A stretch of 64,000 bases of DNA from an unidentified bacterial endosymbiont (GTDB lineage Bacteria; Pseudomonadota; Gammaproteobacteria; Enterobacterales; G038960095): NCBI RefSeq assembly GCF_918320885.1, contig NZ_OU907312.1, forward strand, positions 62,001 to 126,000, read 5' to 3'. Below, piece after piece: positions 1 to 9,826 of this stretch (position 1 is the first letter of the stretch; the number at the start of each line of letters is the position of its first letter). Position numbers and translations under genes: made by a program. A model generated the notes under the pieces. It searched no databases and was not told the origin of the DNA. It was given only the letters and a program-made list of their open reading frames with translations.

Positions 1-440
1 CCAACAGCATTGATGAATCTTCAGCAAGTGATAACCCACTAAGCGAGGGTACGCCTTCACCCAGTGGTGAGCAACTCAGTATTGATGAACCTCCAGTAGA
101 TGACTACTCCAAAAACGTTGATGAATCTTCAGCAAGTGATAACCCACTAAGCGAGGGTACGCCTTCACCCAGTGGTGAGCAACTCAGTATTGATGAACCT
201 CCAGTAGATGACCACTCCAAAAGCGTTGATGAATCTTCAGCAAGTGATAACCCACTAAGCGAGGGTACGCCTTCACCCAGTGGTGAGCAACTCAGTATTG
301 ATGAACCTCCAGTAGATGACCACTCCAACAGTGTTGATGATGACTCAAAAATCATTGATGATTATGATGACTACCAAAGCATTGATGATGACTGCCGCAG
401 CGAGGATGACTCTTTATCAAATCATCACTCCGCCGAATAA
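1..440 (+). CDS. 3' end of an acidic Ser/Asp/Pro-rich repeat protein (partial)
   Basis: The reading frame is open from the left edge (codons from base 3) to a TAA at 438-440, so about 145 C-terminal residues are visible. They consist of three 36-residue repeats rich in Ser, Asp, Glu and Pro (each containing SASDNPLSEGTPSPSGEQ and LSIDEPPVDD), then a non-repeated tail rich in Asp pairs ending NHHSAE. No known domain, membrane segment or cysteine pattern is seen. The composition suggests an intrinsically disordered, possibly exported or surface-exposed protein. Because the repeat is a multiple of three, other frames are also open; the plus frame was chosen because it alone continues through the non-repeated tail. 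The start lies outside the window and function is unknown. Confidence 0.6.
   Translation, partial: NSIDESSASDNPLSEGTPSPSGEQLSIDEPPVDDYSKNVDESSASDNPLSEGTPSPSGEQLSIDEPPVDDHSKSVDESSASDNPLSEGTPSPSGEQLSIDEPPVDDHSNSVDDDSKIIDDYDDYQSIDDDCRSEDDSLSNHHSAE
12..335 (+). repeat. Three tandem 108-bp repeats
   Basis: Units begin with gatgaatcttc at 12, 120 and 228. The period is 108 bp (36 codons) and the copies differ at only a few positions (tac/cac near the unit end, aac/agc). This near identity points to recent unit duplication or concerted homogenisation. The array probably continues left of the window. Confidence 0.9.
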
Positions 441-668
441 CGCAGCTATGTGCCGACTAGGCCAATAAAGGCTACCAGCTTAGCCAACCTGAAGGGAATA
501 GGTAGTGGATTACAACGTGATAGGGCTGGACTGCTGAAGGTTGTTCTGGCAGCTTACCAGCACTGTACCTTCACCTGGATACTGTCTCCCTAGCTGGCAA
601 TGAGGTGAAAAATCGGGACAAAATCATGCTATGGTATCCCCATCTACTGTTTGACTGAGGAAACCACC

Positions 669-1493
669 ATGTTAACCAGTTCATTACTGTTTTTAGGCTA
701 CTGTCTCGGTAGCTTTATCACAATGCTTGCCTACCGTTATCCACGCATGCTACTAGCACGCGGCAAGGCCGCTAAGGAGCTGACGCTGTTTTACCCGCGC
801 TCCCACTGCCCACACTGTCAATACCCCCTGCGCTGGCACGACAATATCCCTTTGTTTAGCTATCTGTGGTTGCGCGGCCGCTGCGCGCACTGTCAAGTGG
901 CCATCGGCTGCTGTTATTGGCTGACTGAAGTGATAACCCTGGGGATCACGCTGCTGCTGCTCTACCAGCAGGCGCCACTGCCACTGGCAGAGCGCTTAGG
1001 GTACCTGCTGTTCAGTTGGACAGCGATCGCTTTGGCGGTGATCGATTGGCGTAGTGGACTGCTGCCAGACCGCTTGACCTTAGGGCTGTTGTGGCTCGGG
1101 TTGCTGTTCCAGGTGATCACCCAGCAGATCCCGCTCGAGCAAGCGGTGCTGGGAGCGATGGTGGGCTATACGCTGTTGTGGTCGCTCTTTCAAATACACC
1201 ATAAGCTCACCGGCCGACGCGGCATGGGCTACGGCGACTTTAAATTAACGGCCGCCCTGGGCGCTTGGGTGGGGGTGCAGGCGCTATTCACGGTACTCTG
1301 GTTAGCCTCACTGCTGGCGTTGTTGGCTTTTACAGGCTATCTGGGTTGGCATCGACTCACCCACCGCCACACCCAGCGACCGATCGGGCGGCTGCGCTTA
1401 CCGTTTGGCCCCTACTTAGCGCTGGCCGGCTGGTGGGTGTTGATGCAATACCCCTTGCCACTGGCTGATCTGCTCGGCTGGATAAGCCGGTGA
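669..1493 (+). CDS. pilD: Prepilin peptidase / N-methyltransferase (type IV leader peptidase)
   Basis: Integral inner-membrane aspartyl protease (A24 family) that cleaves the leader of type IV pilins or type II secretion pseudopilins and methylates the new N-terminus. Seen: an N-terminal membrane segment, a cytoplasmic domain with two CxxC pairs (CPHC and CAHC) as in bifunctional PilD, then membrane helices carrying both catalytic aspartates (AVIDWRSGLLPD and the GxGD motif in GYGDFKLTAALGAW). The protein is 274 aa, normal for the family. ATG at 669 was chosen over TTG at 651 because a GAGG sits 8-9 bases upstream of it. No pilin or secretion genes adjoin it here; the next gene, hflC, is convergent. 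Confidence 0.9.
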   Translation: MLTSSLLFLGYCLGSFITMLAYRYPRMLLARGKAAKELTLFYPRSHCPHCQYPLRWHDNIPLFSYLWLRGRCAHCQVAIGCCYWLTEVITLGITLLLLYQQAPLPLAERLGYLLFSWTAIALAVIDWRSGLLPDRLTLGLLWLGLLFQVITQQIPLEQAVLGAMVGYTLLWSLFQIHHKLTGRRGMGYGDFKLTAALGAWVGVQALFTVLWLASLLALLAFTGYLGWHRLTHRHTQRPIGRLRLPFGPYLALAGWWVLMQYPLPLADLLGWISR

Positions 1494-1584
1494 TCCGTTA
1501 TACAGCACCCACAGGCTGACAATGACCCTACCCGCTTAGAGAGGCCGAGTACTCTCCGGCGAGAAGCTTATCTGGACGATGATT

Positions 1585-2487
1585 TTACTGCTTTAAGCGC
1601 GCCTCTGTAGGGGCTGCTAGATAGCGCAAATAATCGATATCGCCGGGGCGTAATACCCAGAGATCCTGCGAACTAAAGCTCTCCTCATACCCCTTTAAAC
1701 GCCGCACTAGTCGATAGAACTCCAGCTGTTGGCCAAAGGCCTCCGTAAACAGTTGAGCCACCGTAGCATCCCCTTCCCCCCGCAAAGTCTGCGCTCTGCG
1801 CTCCGCTTCAGCTAACATTACGGTCATCCGTCGATTCACTTCAGCCAGAATCATAGCAGACTGCTCCTTGCCCTGAGAGCGATGCTCGCTGGCCACCGCT
1901 TTGCGTTCAGCCCGCATCCGCTGATAGATAGAATTCGAGACTTCAACCGGTAAATTAATCTGCTTGATCCGCACATCAACCACCTCAATCCCCGCCTCCA
2001 TCGTGCTATTTTTCCCGCTATTCAGAGAGTTGCGCACCTCTTCCATCAACTCGCCACGCGAACCAGAGACAATATCTTTAATGGTGCGATTACCCATCTC
2101 TGAGCGCAGACGATCGCTCACCTTATTTTTAATCAGCCGCTGCGCTTTTCGTAGATCGCCATTCTTCGTGGCTGCGAAATATTTGCCAAAGTCATTAATA
2201 CGCCACTTGACATAGGAATCTACCATCAGATCTTTTTTCTCAGCAGTAATAAAACGATCCTCGTGACTCTCCATCATTTGGATCCGCGCGTCCAATATTT
2301 TGATCCTTTCAATAACCGGTAACTTAAACTGTAATCCAGGTTGCAGAACGCGTATTTGCTGTTGTCCATCGCGCTTCGCTTCCTCAAAACGAAACACGAT
2401 TCCCCGCTGCCCCTCTCGCACAATCACCAGCGAGGAGCTGATCAGCAGACTCCCGAGTAATAGGGTACTTAGCCAGCGTTTATTCAT
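1585..2487 (-). CDS. hflC: HflC, FtsH-associated SPFH/band-7 membrane protein
   Basis: HflC pairs with HflK to form a periplasm-facing cage around the FtsH protease and modulate its activity. The 300 aa show an N-terminal membrane anchor (about residues 7-24), then the SPFH domain with VREGQRGIVFRF, LDARIQMMESHEDRF and KDLMVDSYVKWRI motifs matching enteric HflC, then a charged coiled-coil region. It is shorter than the about 334 aa of E. coli HflC because a loop after ALNSG-like sequence is missing, which is common outside enterics. Its ATG overlaps the 3' end of hflK by 8 bp, so the two are translationally coupled. Confidence 0.95.
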   Translation of the reverse strand: MNKRWLSTLLLGSLLISSSLVIVREGQRGIVFRFEEAKRDGQQQIRVLQPGLQFKLPVIERIKILDARIQMMESHEDRFITAEKKDLMVDSYVKWRINDFGKYFAATKNGDLRKAQRLIKNKVSDRLRSEMGNRTIKDIVSGSRGELMEEVRNSLNSGKNSTMEAGIEVVDVRIKQINLPVEVSNSIYQRMRAERKAVASEHRSQGKEQSAMILAEVNRRMTVMLAEAERRAQTLRGEGDATVAQLFTEAFGQQLEFYRLVRRLKGYEESFSSQDLWVLRPGDIDYLRYLAAPTEARLKQ

Positions 2488-3667
2488 GGTGATGATCTCC
2501 CCTGATCACCCGGTTAGATCCCTGGTGGCTGATAGGCGCTGAGGCCGGCAGTGGGGTCGTCGAGGAGAGTGGCTCCGTAGAGACCGTATGCGCTTGCTGG
2601 GCAGCCTCCGGCAATGGATCGGGTCTTGGGGCTTTCATCAACTGCTCTAAGGGCAGTACCATCAGTTGATTGCTTGTAGCATTTCCCAGTAGCACTTTGC
2701 GCGTCTTACTGAACACCCGCTCGATAGACTCAATATAGAGCCGTTCCCGCGTTATTTGTGGCGCTTTAAGGTAGTGTGGCAATAATTGGGTAAACCGATC
2801 GACCTCACCCTTCGCCCGTAAAATCACCGCCTCTTTGTAGCCCTGCGCCTCTTCCTCTAGACGTTTAGCCTCACCACGGGCTTGCGGTTCACGAGATCTG
2901 GCGTAGGCTTCCGCTTCACGAATAAAGCGCTGCTGGTCCTCTTGTGCTGCAATCGCATCGTCAAAGGCCTCTTTAACCTGCTGCGGAGGACGGGCCTGTT
3001 GAAAGTTAACATCCGTCACCTCTAACCCCATATCATAAGCAGCGATGATCTTATTCAGCTCTTGCTTAGTATCTGAGCGCACTTTAATCCGCCCCCGGGT
3101 GAGCACATTATCCATGGTGGTATGCCCCACAACGTAGCGCAGTGCGCTATCGGTCGCCTGCCGTAAGCTATTATCAGCGTTGGTGACGCTAAATAGATAT
3201 TTCACCGGATCGACCACTTTGTACTGCACATTCATCTCAACTTGCACCATATTTTCATCTTGGGTTAGCATAGAGCCGGTGGCTGAAAGCCCCCGTACGG
3301 TCCCAATATCGACGCGCTGGACTTCGTCTACAAAAATCGCTTTCCAATTTAATCCAGGCGGCACCACTTGTATGAAACGACCAAAACGTGTCACTACCCC
3401 TCGCTCAATCTCATGAATAGTATAAAAACCGCACACCCCCCACAGCAGGCCTAGCAGCGCCATGAGGAGTCCAACTCCCTTCATCACCTGCTGCCGGTCG
3501 ACCGGAGCGTTCCCTGAAGCGGCCTGACGGCTACCTATTTTTTTAGTGAGTTGTGACCAGAGTGTGCTGAGATCGGGGGGCCCCTGTTCAGCTGCCTGAT
3601 GGCCCTGAGCACGCCTCCCCCAGGGATCACGGTCTGGCCCACTCCCCTCCGGTTGCTTCGCTACCAT
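2480..3667 (-). CDS. hflK: HflK, FtsH-associated SPFH/band-7 membrane protein
   Basis: Partner of HflC in the FtsH-HflKC complex. The 395 aa begin with a Gly/Gln-rich cytoplasmic tail containing the GPDRDPWG signature and a QGPPDL motif, followed by one membrane segment at about 61-82, the SPFH domain (GVVTRFGRF, VPPGLNWK, VDIGTVRGLSATGSMLT) and an Ala/Glu-rich coiled coil. Start: the frame is open further upstream to a TTG at 3724, but the ATG at 3667 has AGAGGAAG at proper spacing and places MVAKQPEG at the normal family N-terminus. It lies 90 bp after hflX and overlaps hflC. Confidence 0.95.
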   Translation of the reverse strand: MVAKQPEGSGPDRDPWGRRAQGHQAAEQGPPDLSTLWSQLTKKIGSRQAASGNAPVDRQQVMKGVGLLMALLGLLWGVCGFYTIHEIERGVVTRFGRFIQVVPPGLNWKAIFVDEVQRVDIGTVRGLSATGSMLTQDENMVQVEMNVQYKVVDPVKYLFSVTNADNSLRQATDSALRYVVGHTTMDNVLTRGRIKVRSDTKQELNKIIAAYDMGLEVTDVNFQQARPPQQVKEAFDDAIAAQEDQQRFIREAEAYARSREPQARGEAKRLEEEAQGYKEAVILRAKGEVDRFTQLLPHYLKAPQITRERLYIESIERVFSKTRKVLLGNATSNQLMVLPLEQLMKAPRPDPLPEAAQQAHTVSTEPLSSTTPLPASAPISHQGSNRVIRGDHHHE

Positions 3668-3757
3668 TGATAACTTCCTCTTTAATAAATAATCAGCGGC
3701 TTCAACCCTCAAAAGGGTCTTCAACCCTCACCGGTGTGATACCGGCTGCTAGGTGGT

Positions 3758-5047
3758 CTAAACAACATACCCTGCCAGTTCCGGAGAGTGTTTGATACAG
3801 CGTTGCCAGGCTATCGGGGATAGCCTGATCAGTAACGTAAGACTCCCCTCCTCGGCGAGCTGCTCATGCACAATGGCCCCCAATTGAGACAAGGGTTGAC
3901 GCAGAGCATAGGCCGTTGCTGGCAATCGCAGGGAGTACTCTACCGTGGTGACTGCCAGGCGCTCACGTAACGCCTGCAACAGCAGTGCTAACCCTCTGTT
4001 ATCCTGTGCCGAGATCCAAACACGGACCGGAACACCCTGAGCATCACGCTCTACCCCCGGTGGTCGATGGGGGAGCTGATCAATTTTATTCAAGACCAAC
4101 AACATCGGCACCTGATCGGCGCCAATGTCGGCCAACACCTGGTTGACCGCCTCCATTTTCTCTTGCAGCTGCGGATCAGTCGCATCAACTACCTGTAGTA
4201 GTAAGGCAGCTTCACGCGTCTCCTGCAGGGTCGTTTTAAAAGCCGCCACCAAGGTATGCGGCAAGTCACGAATAAACCCAACAGTATCTGCCAGTACGGT
4301 GTTCTCCAGACCGGGCGCTGGAAGACGCCTTAAGGTGGGATCCAGTGTCGAAAACAGCTGATCCGCAGTATAACGATCGGCTGCTGTTAGACGATTAAAT
4401 AGCGTGGTTTTACCCGCATTGGTGTAGCCCACTAAAGCCACCGTGGAGAGCTCGGCACGGGTGCGTGTCCGCCGCCCTTGTTGCCGCTGGGCCTGAAATC
4501 GACGCAACCGCTGCAATAATTGGCTGATCCTTCCCTTAATTAAGCGGCGATCACTCTCTAACTGGGTTTCACCCGGACCCCGTAGGCCGATGCCCCCTTT
4601 CTGACGCTCTAAGTGAGTCCAACCGCGCACTAATCGGGTTGAGAGATGCCTTAATTGTGCTAACTCAACTTGCAACTTGCCCTCATAACTCTGCGCCCGT
4701 TGGGCAAAAATATCTAAAATTAAAGCGGTCCGATCTAAAACACGACAGTGACAGAGCTGTTCGAGATTACGCCCCTGCGCCGGCGACAGCGGCGCATTAA
4801 ACAGCACCACCGTCGCCTGACTCGCTTTGACTGCCTCAGCAATCTCTTGTGCCTTGCCAAGCCCCACCCAATATTTGGGCTGTATCCTGGCACGACGACC
4901 CACCACAACCTGCAGGATCAACACCCCTGCAGCGGCTGCCAGGGATTGAAACTCTTGCAGAGCCTCGGATGTATCGGTCTCTAGCGTTTCAATCTGTACT
5001 AAAACAGCACGATCCTGAACTGAGCCAACGGGATGCGTTTCGATCAC
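3758..5047 (-). CDS. hflX: HflX, ribosome-splitting GTPase
   Basis: GTPase of the OBG-HflX superfamily that binds the 50S subunit and splits stalled ribosomes under stress. The 429 aa (E. coli 426) contain the N-terminal HflX domain with PKYWVGLGKAQEIAEAV, the linker motif ERQKGGIGLRGPGETQLE, and a G domain with G1 GYTNAGKTTLFN, G3 DTVGF and G4 NKID. It is third from the end of the mutL-miaA-hfq-hflX-hflK-hflC block, 56 bp after hfq, the order seen in enterics, Vibrio and Pseudomonas. Confidence 0.96.
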   Translation of the reverse strand: MIETHPVGSVQDRAVLVQIETLETDTSEALQEFQSLAAAAGVLILQVVVGRRARIQPKYWVGLGKAQEIAEAVKASQATVVLFNAPLSPAQGRNLEQLCHCRVLDRTALILDIFAQRAQSYEGKLQVELAQLRHLSTRLVRGWTHLERQKGGIGLRGPGETQLESDRRLIKGRISQLLQRLRRFQAQRQQGRRTRTRAELSTVALVGYTNAGKTTLFNRLTAADRYTADQLFSTLDPTLRRLPAPGLENTVLADTVGFIRDLPHTLVAAFKTTLQETREAALLLQVVDATDPQLQEKMEAVNQVLADIGADQVPMLLVLNKIDQLPHRPPGVERDAQGVPVRVWISAQDNRGLALLLQALRERLAVTTVEYSLRLPATAYALRQPLSQLGAIVHEQLAEEGSLTLLIRLSPIAWQRCIKHSPELAGYVV

Positions 5048-5103
5048 CTCAAGGTGCCCTCGGTCGGAATAAAAGAGATTGAGCCCCGGTTGACTGGAAC
5101 GAT

Positions 5104-5382
5104 TTAGTGCGTTTCGATAGCAGGGGTGTTGGTTGGGTGCGCCCTCGGTGAGGTGTTTGGATCGCTATTGTAGTAGGGGACAGCGCGGCTGGGAACCACC
5201 GTGGAGATGGCATGTTTATAGACCATCTGGCTAACACTATTTTTTAACAAAATAACAAATTGATCAAATGATTCAATATACCCCTGTAGCTTGATCCCAT
5301 TAACCAGATAAATAGCCACCGGCACATGTTCGCGCCGCAGTACGTTCAAAAAAGGATCTTGTAAAGTCTGCCCTTTAGCCAT
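5104..5382 (-). CDS. hfq: RNA chaperone Hfq
   Basis: Hexameric Sm-like protein that pairs small RNAs with mRNAs. The first 66 residues are nearly the enteric sequence: [13 protein letters not shown], Sm1 with [11 protein letters not shown]-like [11 protein letters not shown] and [10 protein letters not shown], Sm2 with [13 protein letters not shown]. The C-terminal tail is 92 aa in total versus 102 in E. coli, short and rich in Pro, Thr and Asn, as expected of its variable disordered end. It lies 76 bp after miaA and 56 bp before hflX. Confidence 0.97.
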   Translation of the reverse strand: MAKGQTLQDPFLNVLRREHVPVAIYLVNGIKLQGYIESFDQFVILLKNSVSQMVYKHAISTVVPSRAVPYYNSDPNTSPRAHPTNTPAIETH

Positions 5383-5458
5383 CTTATTTTCCCTTGTTAT
5401 CGTGTGTAGCCCTAAAAATCAACGTCAATGGATCAAAAAATAAAAACAGATAAAAAAT

Positions 5459-6388
5459 TCAACCCTTCACCAGTCGCACGACCGATTGTAGCGCTGTCGC
5501 CAATTGGCTGCTATCGAGCCATTGTCGATCAGGCCAGTGTTTCAGCCAAGTCATTTGACGTTTAGCCAACTGCCGAGTCGCACAGATCGCTTGGTAGACC
5601 ATCTGCTGCTGGCTAATTTCTCCCGCCAAATAACCCCACATTTGCCGATAACCCACGGCACGCAGTGCGGGAAGATCCCGGTGCAAATCACCCCGGTGCC
5701 ATAAGGTGTGGACCTCCTGTTCAAAACCCGCTGCCAAAATCTGCTGGAACCGCTGCTCAATCTGCCGATGGTGTTGGCTGCGATCGGTGGGCACCAAGGC
5801 CACTTGCTTGATCTGATAGGGAAGCGGTCTCTCCATAGGCTGGATCAATTCGGTTAATGGGCGCCCCGTCAGTAAAAACACTTCTAGAGCTCGACTCAGC
5901 CGTTGCGTATCATGGGGATGGATGCGCTCAGCCGCGATCGGGTCAATCTGCGCCAGCTGCTGGTGCAAGGCCGGCCAGCCCACTGACGCTGCTTGCGCTG
6001 CTAACTGCTGACGTACCCTAGGATCAGCCGCTGGTAGGCAGGCTAGACCCTGCAACAGCACTTTAAAGTAGAGCATCGTGCCCCCCACCAGCAGCGGGAT
6101 CCGCCCCCTTTGCACGCTCTCGGCGATCGCCTGTAGCGCATCGCGACGAAACTCCGCGGCTGAATAAGCCAGCGTCGGATCGCGAATATCGATGAGACGG
6201 TGGGGTACACGCTGACGCTGCTGCCAGGTTGGCTTCGCAGTACCGACATCCATTCCCCGATAGACTAACGCAGAGTCTACACTAATAATATCAACCGGTA
6301 GCCGCTGGTGCAAACGCAGGGCAAAATCGCTCTTATTGGAGGCGGTGGGGCCCATCACGCACAGCACCAGAGGTTGGCCTGGTGACAT
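5459..6388 (-). CDS. miaA: tRNA dimethylallyltransferase MiaA
   Basis: Transfers the dimethylallyl group to A37 of tRNAs reading UNN codons. The 309 aa are near the family length (E. coli 316). Visible are the N-terminal P-loop region [13 protein letters not shown], the substrate motif [18 protein letters not shown], and DPLIDIRDP-like [17 protein letters not shown]. The P-loop is unusual: the residue before the conserved Lys is Asn (SNKS) where most family members have Gly (SGKT). It starts 4 bp after the mutL stop, so the two are co-transcribed. Confidence 0.95.
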   Translation of the reverse strand: MSPGQPLVLCVMGPTASNKSDFALRLHQRLPVDIISVDSALVYRGMDVGTAKPTWQQRQRVPHRLIDIRDPTLAYSAAEFRRDALQAIAESVQRGRIPLLVGGTMLYFKVLLQGLACLPAADPRVRQQLAAQAASVGWPALHQQLAQIDPIAAERIHPHDTQRLSRALEVFLLTGRPLTELIQPMERPLPYQIKQVALVPTDRSQHHRQIEQRFQQILAAGFEQEVHTLWHRGDLHRDLPALRAVGYRQMWGYLAGEISQQQMVYQAICATRQLAKRQMTWLKHWPDRQWLDSSQLATALQSVVRLVKG

Positions 6389-6392
6389 TATG

Positions 6393-8243
6393 CTACTCTA
6401 CCACAAAGCGGGCAGCGACGACGGCCAGATCAATCGGCTGTTGCCAAGCCAAAGTATCCGCCACGAGCGATCGGGGCGCATCCCGTTCCACCTCCGCCAA
6501 TAGCTGGATAGCCTGTGATGGCTGCCAACTGATCTCCAGGGGGGTTAATTGCTGAACTAGCCACGCTACCACCCCCGTGATCTCAGCGTCTGGCAATCGT
6601 GCGAGATAATCGAATAGCTGTAAACAGAGCGGCGGCAGATCCTGTGAATAGAGCAGTGCTGGCACGGCTAGTAGCGTGACGACTGGCTCCGCCAATTCCA
6701 GCACTAGGGCCAACTGCGCTAATAGATCCTGATAGCGCTGAGCCGCCGCCGCCTGCTCCGCAGAGATCTCAACCCGTAGCGGCACCAGCAACCGCTGTTG
6801 GCGAATCACCGTCGGTACGGTAGGCAGCAGCTGCTGCCGCTGCCAGGTGCGTTGCAACAGCGGGAGTGACAGCAAGCTCAAGCCCTGCGCCTGTTCTAGC
6901 ACAGCATAGCGCTGCTGCCAGACCGTCAAGAAGCGTCCAAAACTGCAGGCTGCTAGCGGTGGCAGCTCTACAGCCAGCGGTGGTTCAACTGGGCGTGGCG
7001 GTGCGGCTAGCTGATCAGGCGGTGAGGGCGCTGATTGTAAGAGGGCTTGATAAGGGGCCAACTTGGCAGCCTGCCATCCACCGGGTGTCATAGCCACCGA
7101 GGCGCTTAAAGGGCTTCGCCGCGCCGGCGGCGGGGTGGGGTGAATAGCCTGCTCCTGTGCCGGCGGCCGTATGGTCGCAGCCTGAGCGCTCAGGGAGTGC
7201 TCACTAGGCGCTCGTCCTCGCTGTTCTCTGGGCCCGCTCTCGCCGGTGACGCCCTGCAAGGCCGCCACCACCGCCTGATAAATCGAACCATGCACGCTAC
7301 GCGCTTGTTGGAAGCGAACCTCTTGCTTCGTAGGATGGACGTTGACATCGACCTGCTGAGGATCCAGGGTTAAAAATAGCACAAACGCCGGATGCTGCTG
7401 TGCAGTCAACCGATCATGATAGGCTTGGCGCACTGCATGAGAGACCACTCTATCGCGTACCACGCGTCCATTAATGGCACAGTATTGGAGATCATTTTGT
7501 AAACGTGCCGCACTGGGTGGGGCCACCCAGCCGTGAATCGTCAGTAGTGCCTCCTGTTGTTGACAGATCACTGCGTGCTCAGCAAAAGCCGTGCCACAGG
7601 CTGCCGCCAATCGCGGCTGCGGCTGAAGGGGATCGAGTGCTGGCCGATAATGGCGGATCCGCTTGCCATTGTGGGTCAAAATCAGCTCTAACGGCCACTG
7701 GCTCAACGCCACTCGCCGCACCACATCATCGATATGACAGAATTCACTCTTAGCACTCCGTAAAAATTTACGCCGCGCCGGGGTATTATAAAAGAGATCG
7801 GACACCTCGAAGGTGGTCCCCACGGCATGGGAGGCTGGCTTCAGGAGGTTGCTGGCTTCCCCGCCCTCACAGTAGAGCTGCCACGCTTGGGCTTGCTCGG
7901 CAGTGCGGCTCACCAGCATCACCCGGGAGACGGCACTGATACTAGCCAGCGCTTCACCGCGAAACCCTAGGCTAGTCACTGCCTGTAACTCCTCAAACGA
8001 GCTAATTTTACTGGTCGCATGCCGTGCTAAAGCCAATGGGAGCTCTGCCTGAGCAATCCCAGAACCATTATCGCGGACACGGATCAGCCCAACACCACCC
8101 GCTTCAATATCCAAGGTGATCTGTGTCGCACCCGCATCGATACTATTTTCTAATAGCTCCTTGACGACAGCCGCTGGGCGCTCAACCACTTCTCCAGCAG
8201 AAATTTGATTGGCCAGTTGCGGTGACAACACACGGATAGGCAT
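6393..8243 (-). CDS. mutL: DNA mismatch repair protein MutL
   Basis: GHKL-ATPase matchmaker linking MutS to MutH/UvrD. The 616 aa (E. coli 615) show the N-terminal ATPase motifs [34 protein letters not shown] and the GT.V-type segment, a Pro/Ala-rich linker at about 340-430, and a C-terminal dimerisation domain without the DQHAxxE endonuclease motif, as in methyl-directed systems. Start: the ORF extends upstream, but ATG 8243 gives [23 protein letters not shown], the family N-terminus. It heads the miaA-hfq-hflX-hflK-hflC run. Confidence 0.95.
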   Translation of the reverse strand: MPIRVLSPQLANQISAGEVVERPAAVVKELLENSIDAGATQITLDIEAGGVGLIRVRDNGSGIAQAELPLALARHATSKISSFEELQAVTSLGFRGEALASISAVSRVMLVSRTAEQAQAWQLYCEGGEASNLLKPASHAVGTTFEVSDLFYNTPARRKFLRSAKSEFCHIDDVVRRVALSQWPLELILTHNGKRIRHYRPALDPLQPQPRLAAACGTAFAEHAVICQQQEALLTIHGWVAPPSAARLQNDLQYCAINGRVVRDRVVSHAVRQAYHDRLTAQQHPAFVLFLTLDPQQVDVNVHPTKQEVRFQQARSVHGSIYQAVVAALQGVTGESGPREQRGRAPSEHSLSAQAATIRPPAQEQAIHPTPPPARRSPLSASVAMTPGGWQAAKLAPYQALLQSAPSPPDQLAAPPRPVEPPLAVELPPLAACSFGRFLTVWQQRYAVLEQAQGLSLLSLPLLQRTWQRQQLLPTVPTVIRQQRLLVPLRVEISAEQAAAAQRYQDLLAQLALVLELAEPVVTLLAVPALLYSQDLPPLCLQLFDYLARLPDAEITGVVAWLVQQLTPLEISWQPSQAIQLLAEVERDAPRSLVADTLAWQQPIDLAVVAARFVVE

Positions 8244-8450
8244 GATTTTCCAGTTAACTGAGGCACTCACAAGACAAACACACGATCCTGACAGCTGGTG
8301 ACAACCGGCTCGCCTGGTAGCACCATTCTAGCAGTGAAACAGGGGTCAACACTACCCTTGGCTGAAAGCGCCACCAACAATAAACGACTAAAAATAGGCG
8401 AGTGTACTCTAAAAAACATAACAAAAAAGTATTAAAAATAAAATTAATAT

Positions 8451-8479
8451 TTGACAGTTTATTTTTAATGATTTATATT
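8451..8479 (+). promoter_or_regulatory. Near-consensus sigma-70 promoter
   Basis: TTGACA at 8451-8456, a 17-base AT-rich spacer, and TATATT at 8474-8479. It points at the 8576 gene, leaving a leader of roughly 90 bases. It lies in the AT-rich divergent interval between mutL and that gene. Confidence 0.7.
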
Positions 8480-8575
8480 TTTGCTGTTTAGTTAAAGATT
8501 TTAACCTGATTATGAATGATTTTACAAGTCTCCTACCCTATTTAACTCACTATCCGTTAGAGGAGAGCACTAGAG

Positions 8576-9007
8576 ATGGCGAGGCCTGGCGACCGACAAT
8601 ACTTGCAAAATGCTTATGCAGTATCCCTTGAATTATTAAAAAATAAATTTAAAACCTGGAAAGATCATTTTCTGACTAAAACATACCTCGTCGATAACCC
8701 CGATTTTTTTCACAAAATAGTCGAGAGGTTATCAAAAAAAGAGTGTCATGATGCGTACGATGCTTACCTAGAACAGATAGATACCCAACCGAACTTTAAT
8801 ACTGACAAAGCAATCATTAACCAATATCTCAGTGAGATAACGGAAAGCGATCCGCTACGGTGTCAATTCGAACAACTTAAACAGCAGATAATCACGTTAG
8901 AACGCTGTTATTGTCTCTATCCTTCTCTGACAACTACCCTGGAAAAATTTTATAATGGGCTCTGCGATAACCTTGGCGAATCAGTCTACAGAGCGCTAAA
9001 TGACTAA
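8576..9007 (+). CDS. Hypothetical protein, 143 aa
   Basis: I do not recognise this protein. It is a soluble, mostly helical, Lys/Asp/Leu-rich sequence of 143 aa with no signal peptide, no membrane segment and no clear motif. Evidence that it is real: a near-consensus promoter at 8451-8479, an AGGAG at 8561-8565 before the ATG, and AT-rich composition unlike the flanking mutL and amiB genes. It sits with a truncated lipoprotein-type gene in an interval that separates amiB from mutL, which are normally adjacent, so it is probably an acquired gene. Confidence 0.6.
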   Translation: MARPGDRQYLQNAYAVSLELLKNKFKTWKDHFLTKTYLVDNPDFFHKIVERLSKKECHDAYDAYLEQIDTQPNFNTDKAIINQYLSEITESDPLRCQFEQLKQQIITLERCYCLYPSLTTTLEKFYNGLCDNLGESVYRALND

Positions 9008-9203
9008 ATTTTGATTTCAAAGCATTGCCTACTGAAAAATATTATCCACGCGGTGACCCTGCCCCCTGTGAATAAGCGGAGCAGGGTAGACTCGTTTGAT
9101 TGGTTGGTATGACCACTGAACTATGAAGCGTTGGCCCTCATAGTTGCCTCAACGATAGTGAAATCTCAATAGCGCTCCTACCCAACCTATTTTAAGAGTG
9201 GTC

Positions 9204-9674
9204 TTAGCGTTTATCCTGGCCATAGTGCGGTGATCGTGGACCGTAGAGGATCCCATTTGAACGCTGCGCAGAGAGCAAACGGTTGGCGGTGATGCCCGCT
9301 ATTTCATGTCCTTTGTCCATGAGGGTATGAGCAATTTGCTTGATTACTACGCTGACCAGCATCCCCAAAGGAGTGCCAACAGAACCAGAATCCTGCTCAC
9401 TACTTGAAGCCGTGGCACTGCCAGACCATAGCGTTTTACCGCTCTTGAGATCGACCAATTTAGCCTCTGCCGTCACCCGGGTCTCACTGCTAATGATCTG
9501 ATACCGGGGGCCGTACTCTTTGATCTCTAAGTAGAGCAGCGCATCGGCTCCGAAAATCTCCTGCATCTTTGTCGCACTGGCCGCACGAATATCGTGGGGT
9601 GTCGTCAAACCATTTTGCCGAAAGGTCTCCTCAACCACCGACACTGGAAAGACATAATAACCGGCCTCAGCCAA
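9204..9674 (-). pseudogene. 5'-truncated GNA1162/DUF799-family lipoprotein
   Basis: The 156 visible residues match my recollection of the DUF799 (Neisseria GNA1162-like, LpoB/CsgG-related) family: PLAEAGYYVFPVSVVEETF, the QNGLT region, FGADALLYLEIKEYG and LVDLKSGKTLWSGSA. Family members carry a lipoprotein signal and about 60 further N-terminal residues. Here no lipobox lies upstream; family-like sequence stops near SLLTQITYPL (about 9700), and the open frame continues into unrelated sequence to a stop at 9849. The only start at this end is TTG at 9674. It is probably a non-functional remnant. It lies directly downstream of amiB on the same strand. Confidence 0.6.
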
Positions 9675-9826
9675 GGGATAAGTGATCTGCGTCAGTAAAC
9701 TATGACCCGCTGTGATCTCTAGGGCCTGTTTCCTTCTCTTTGAGAGCAGCCACGAACCGCTATCATTGTCCGTTTTTACCAGAGTGACCGTATTACCACT
9801 GGTTGAATCATGAACGAATTCATGAC

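Noticed and set aside
104-355. Open minus-strand frame across the 108-bp repeats
   Set aside because: It exists because the repeat is a multiple of three and lacks stops in that frame; the plus frame alone continues into the unique tail.
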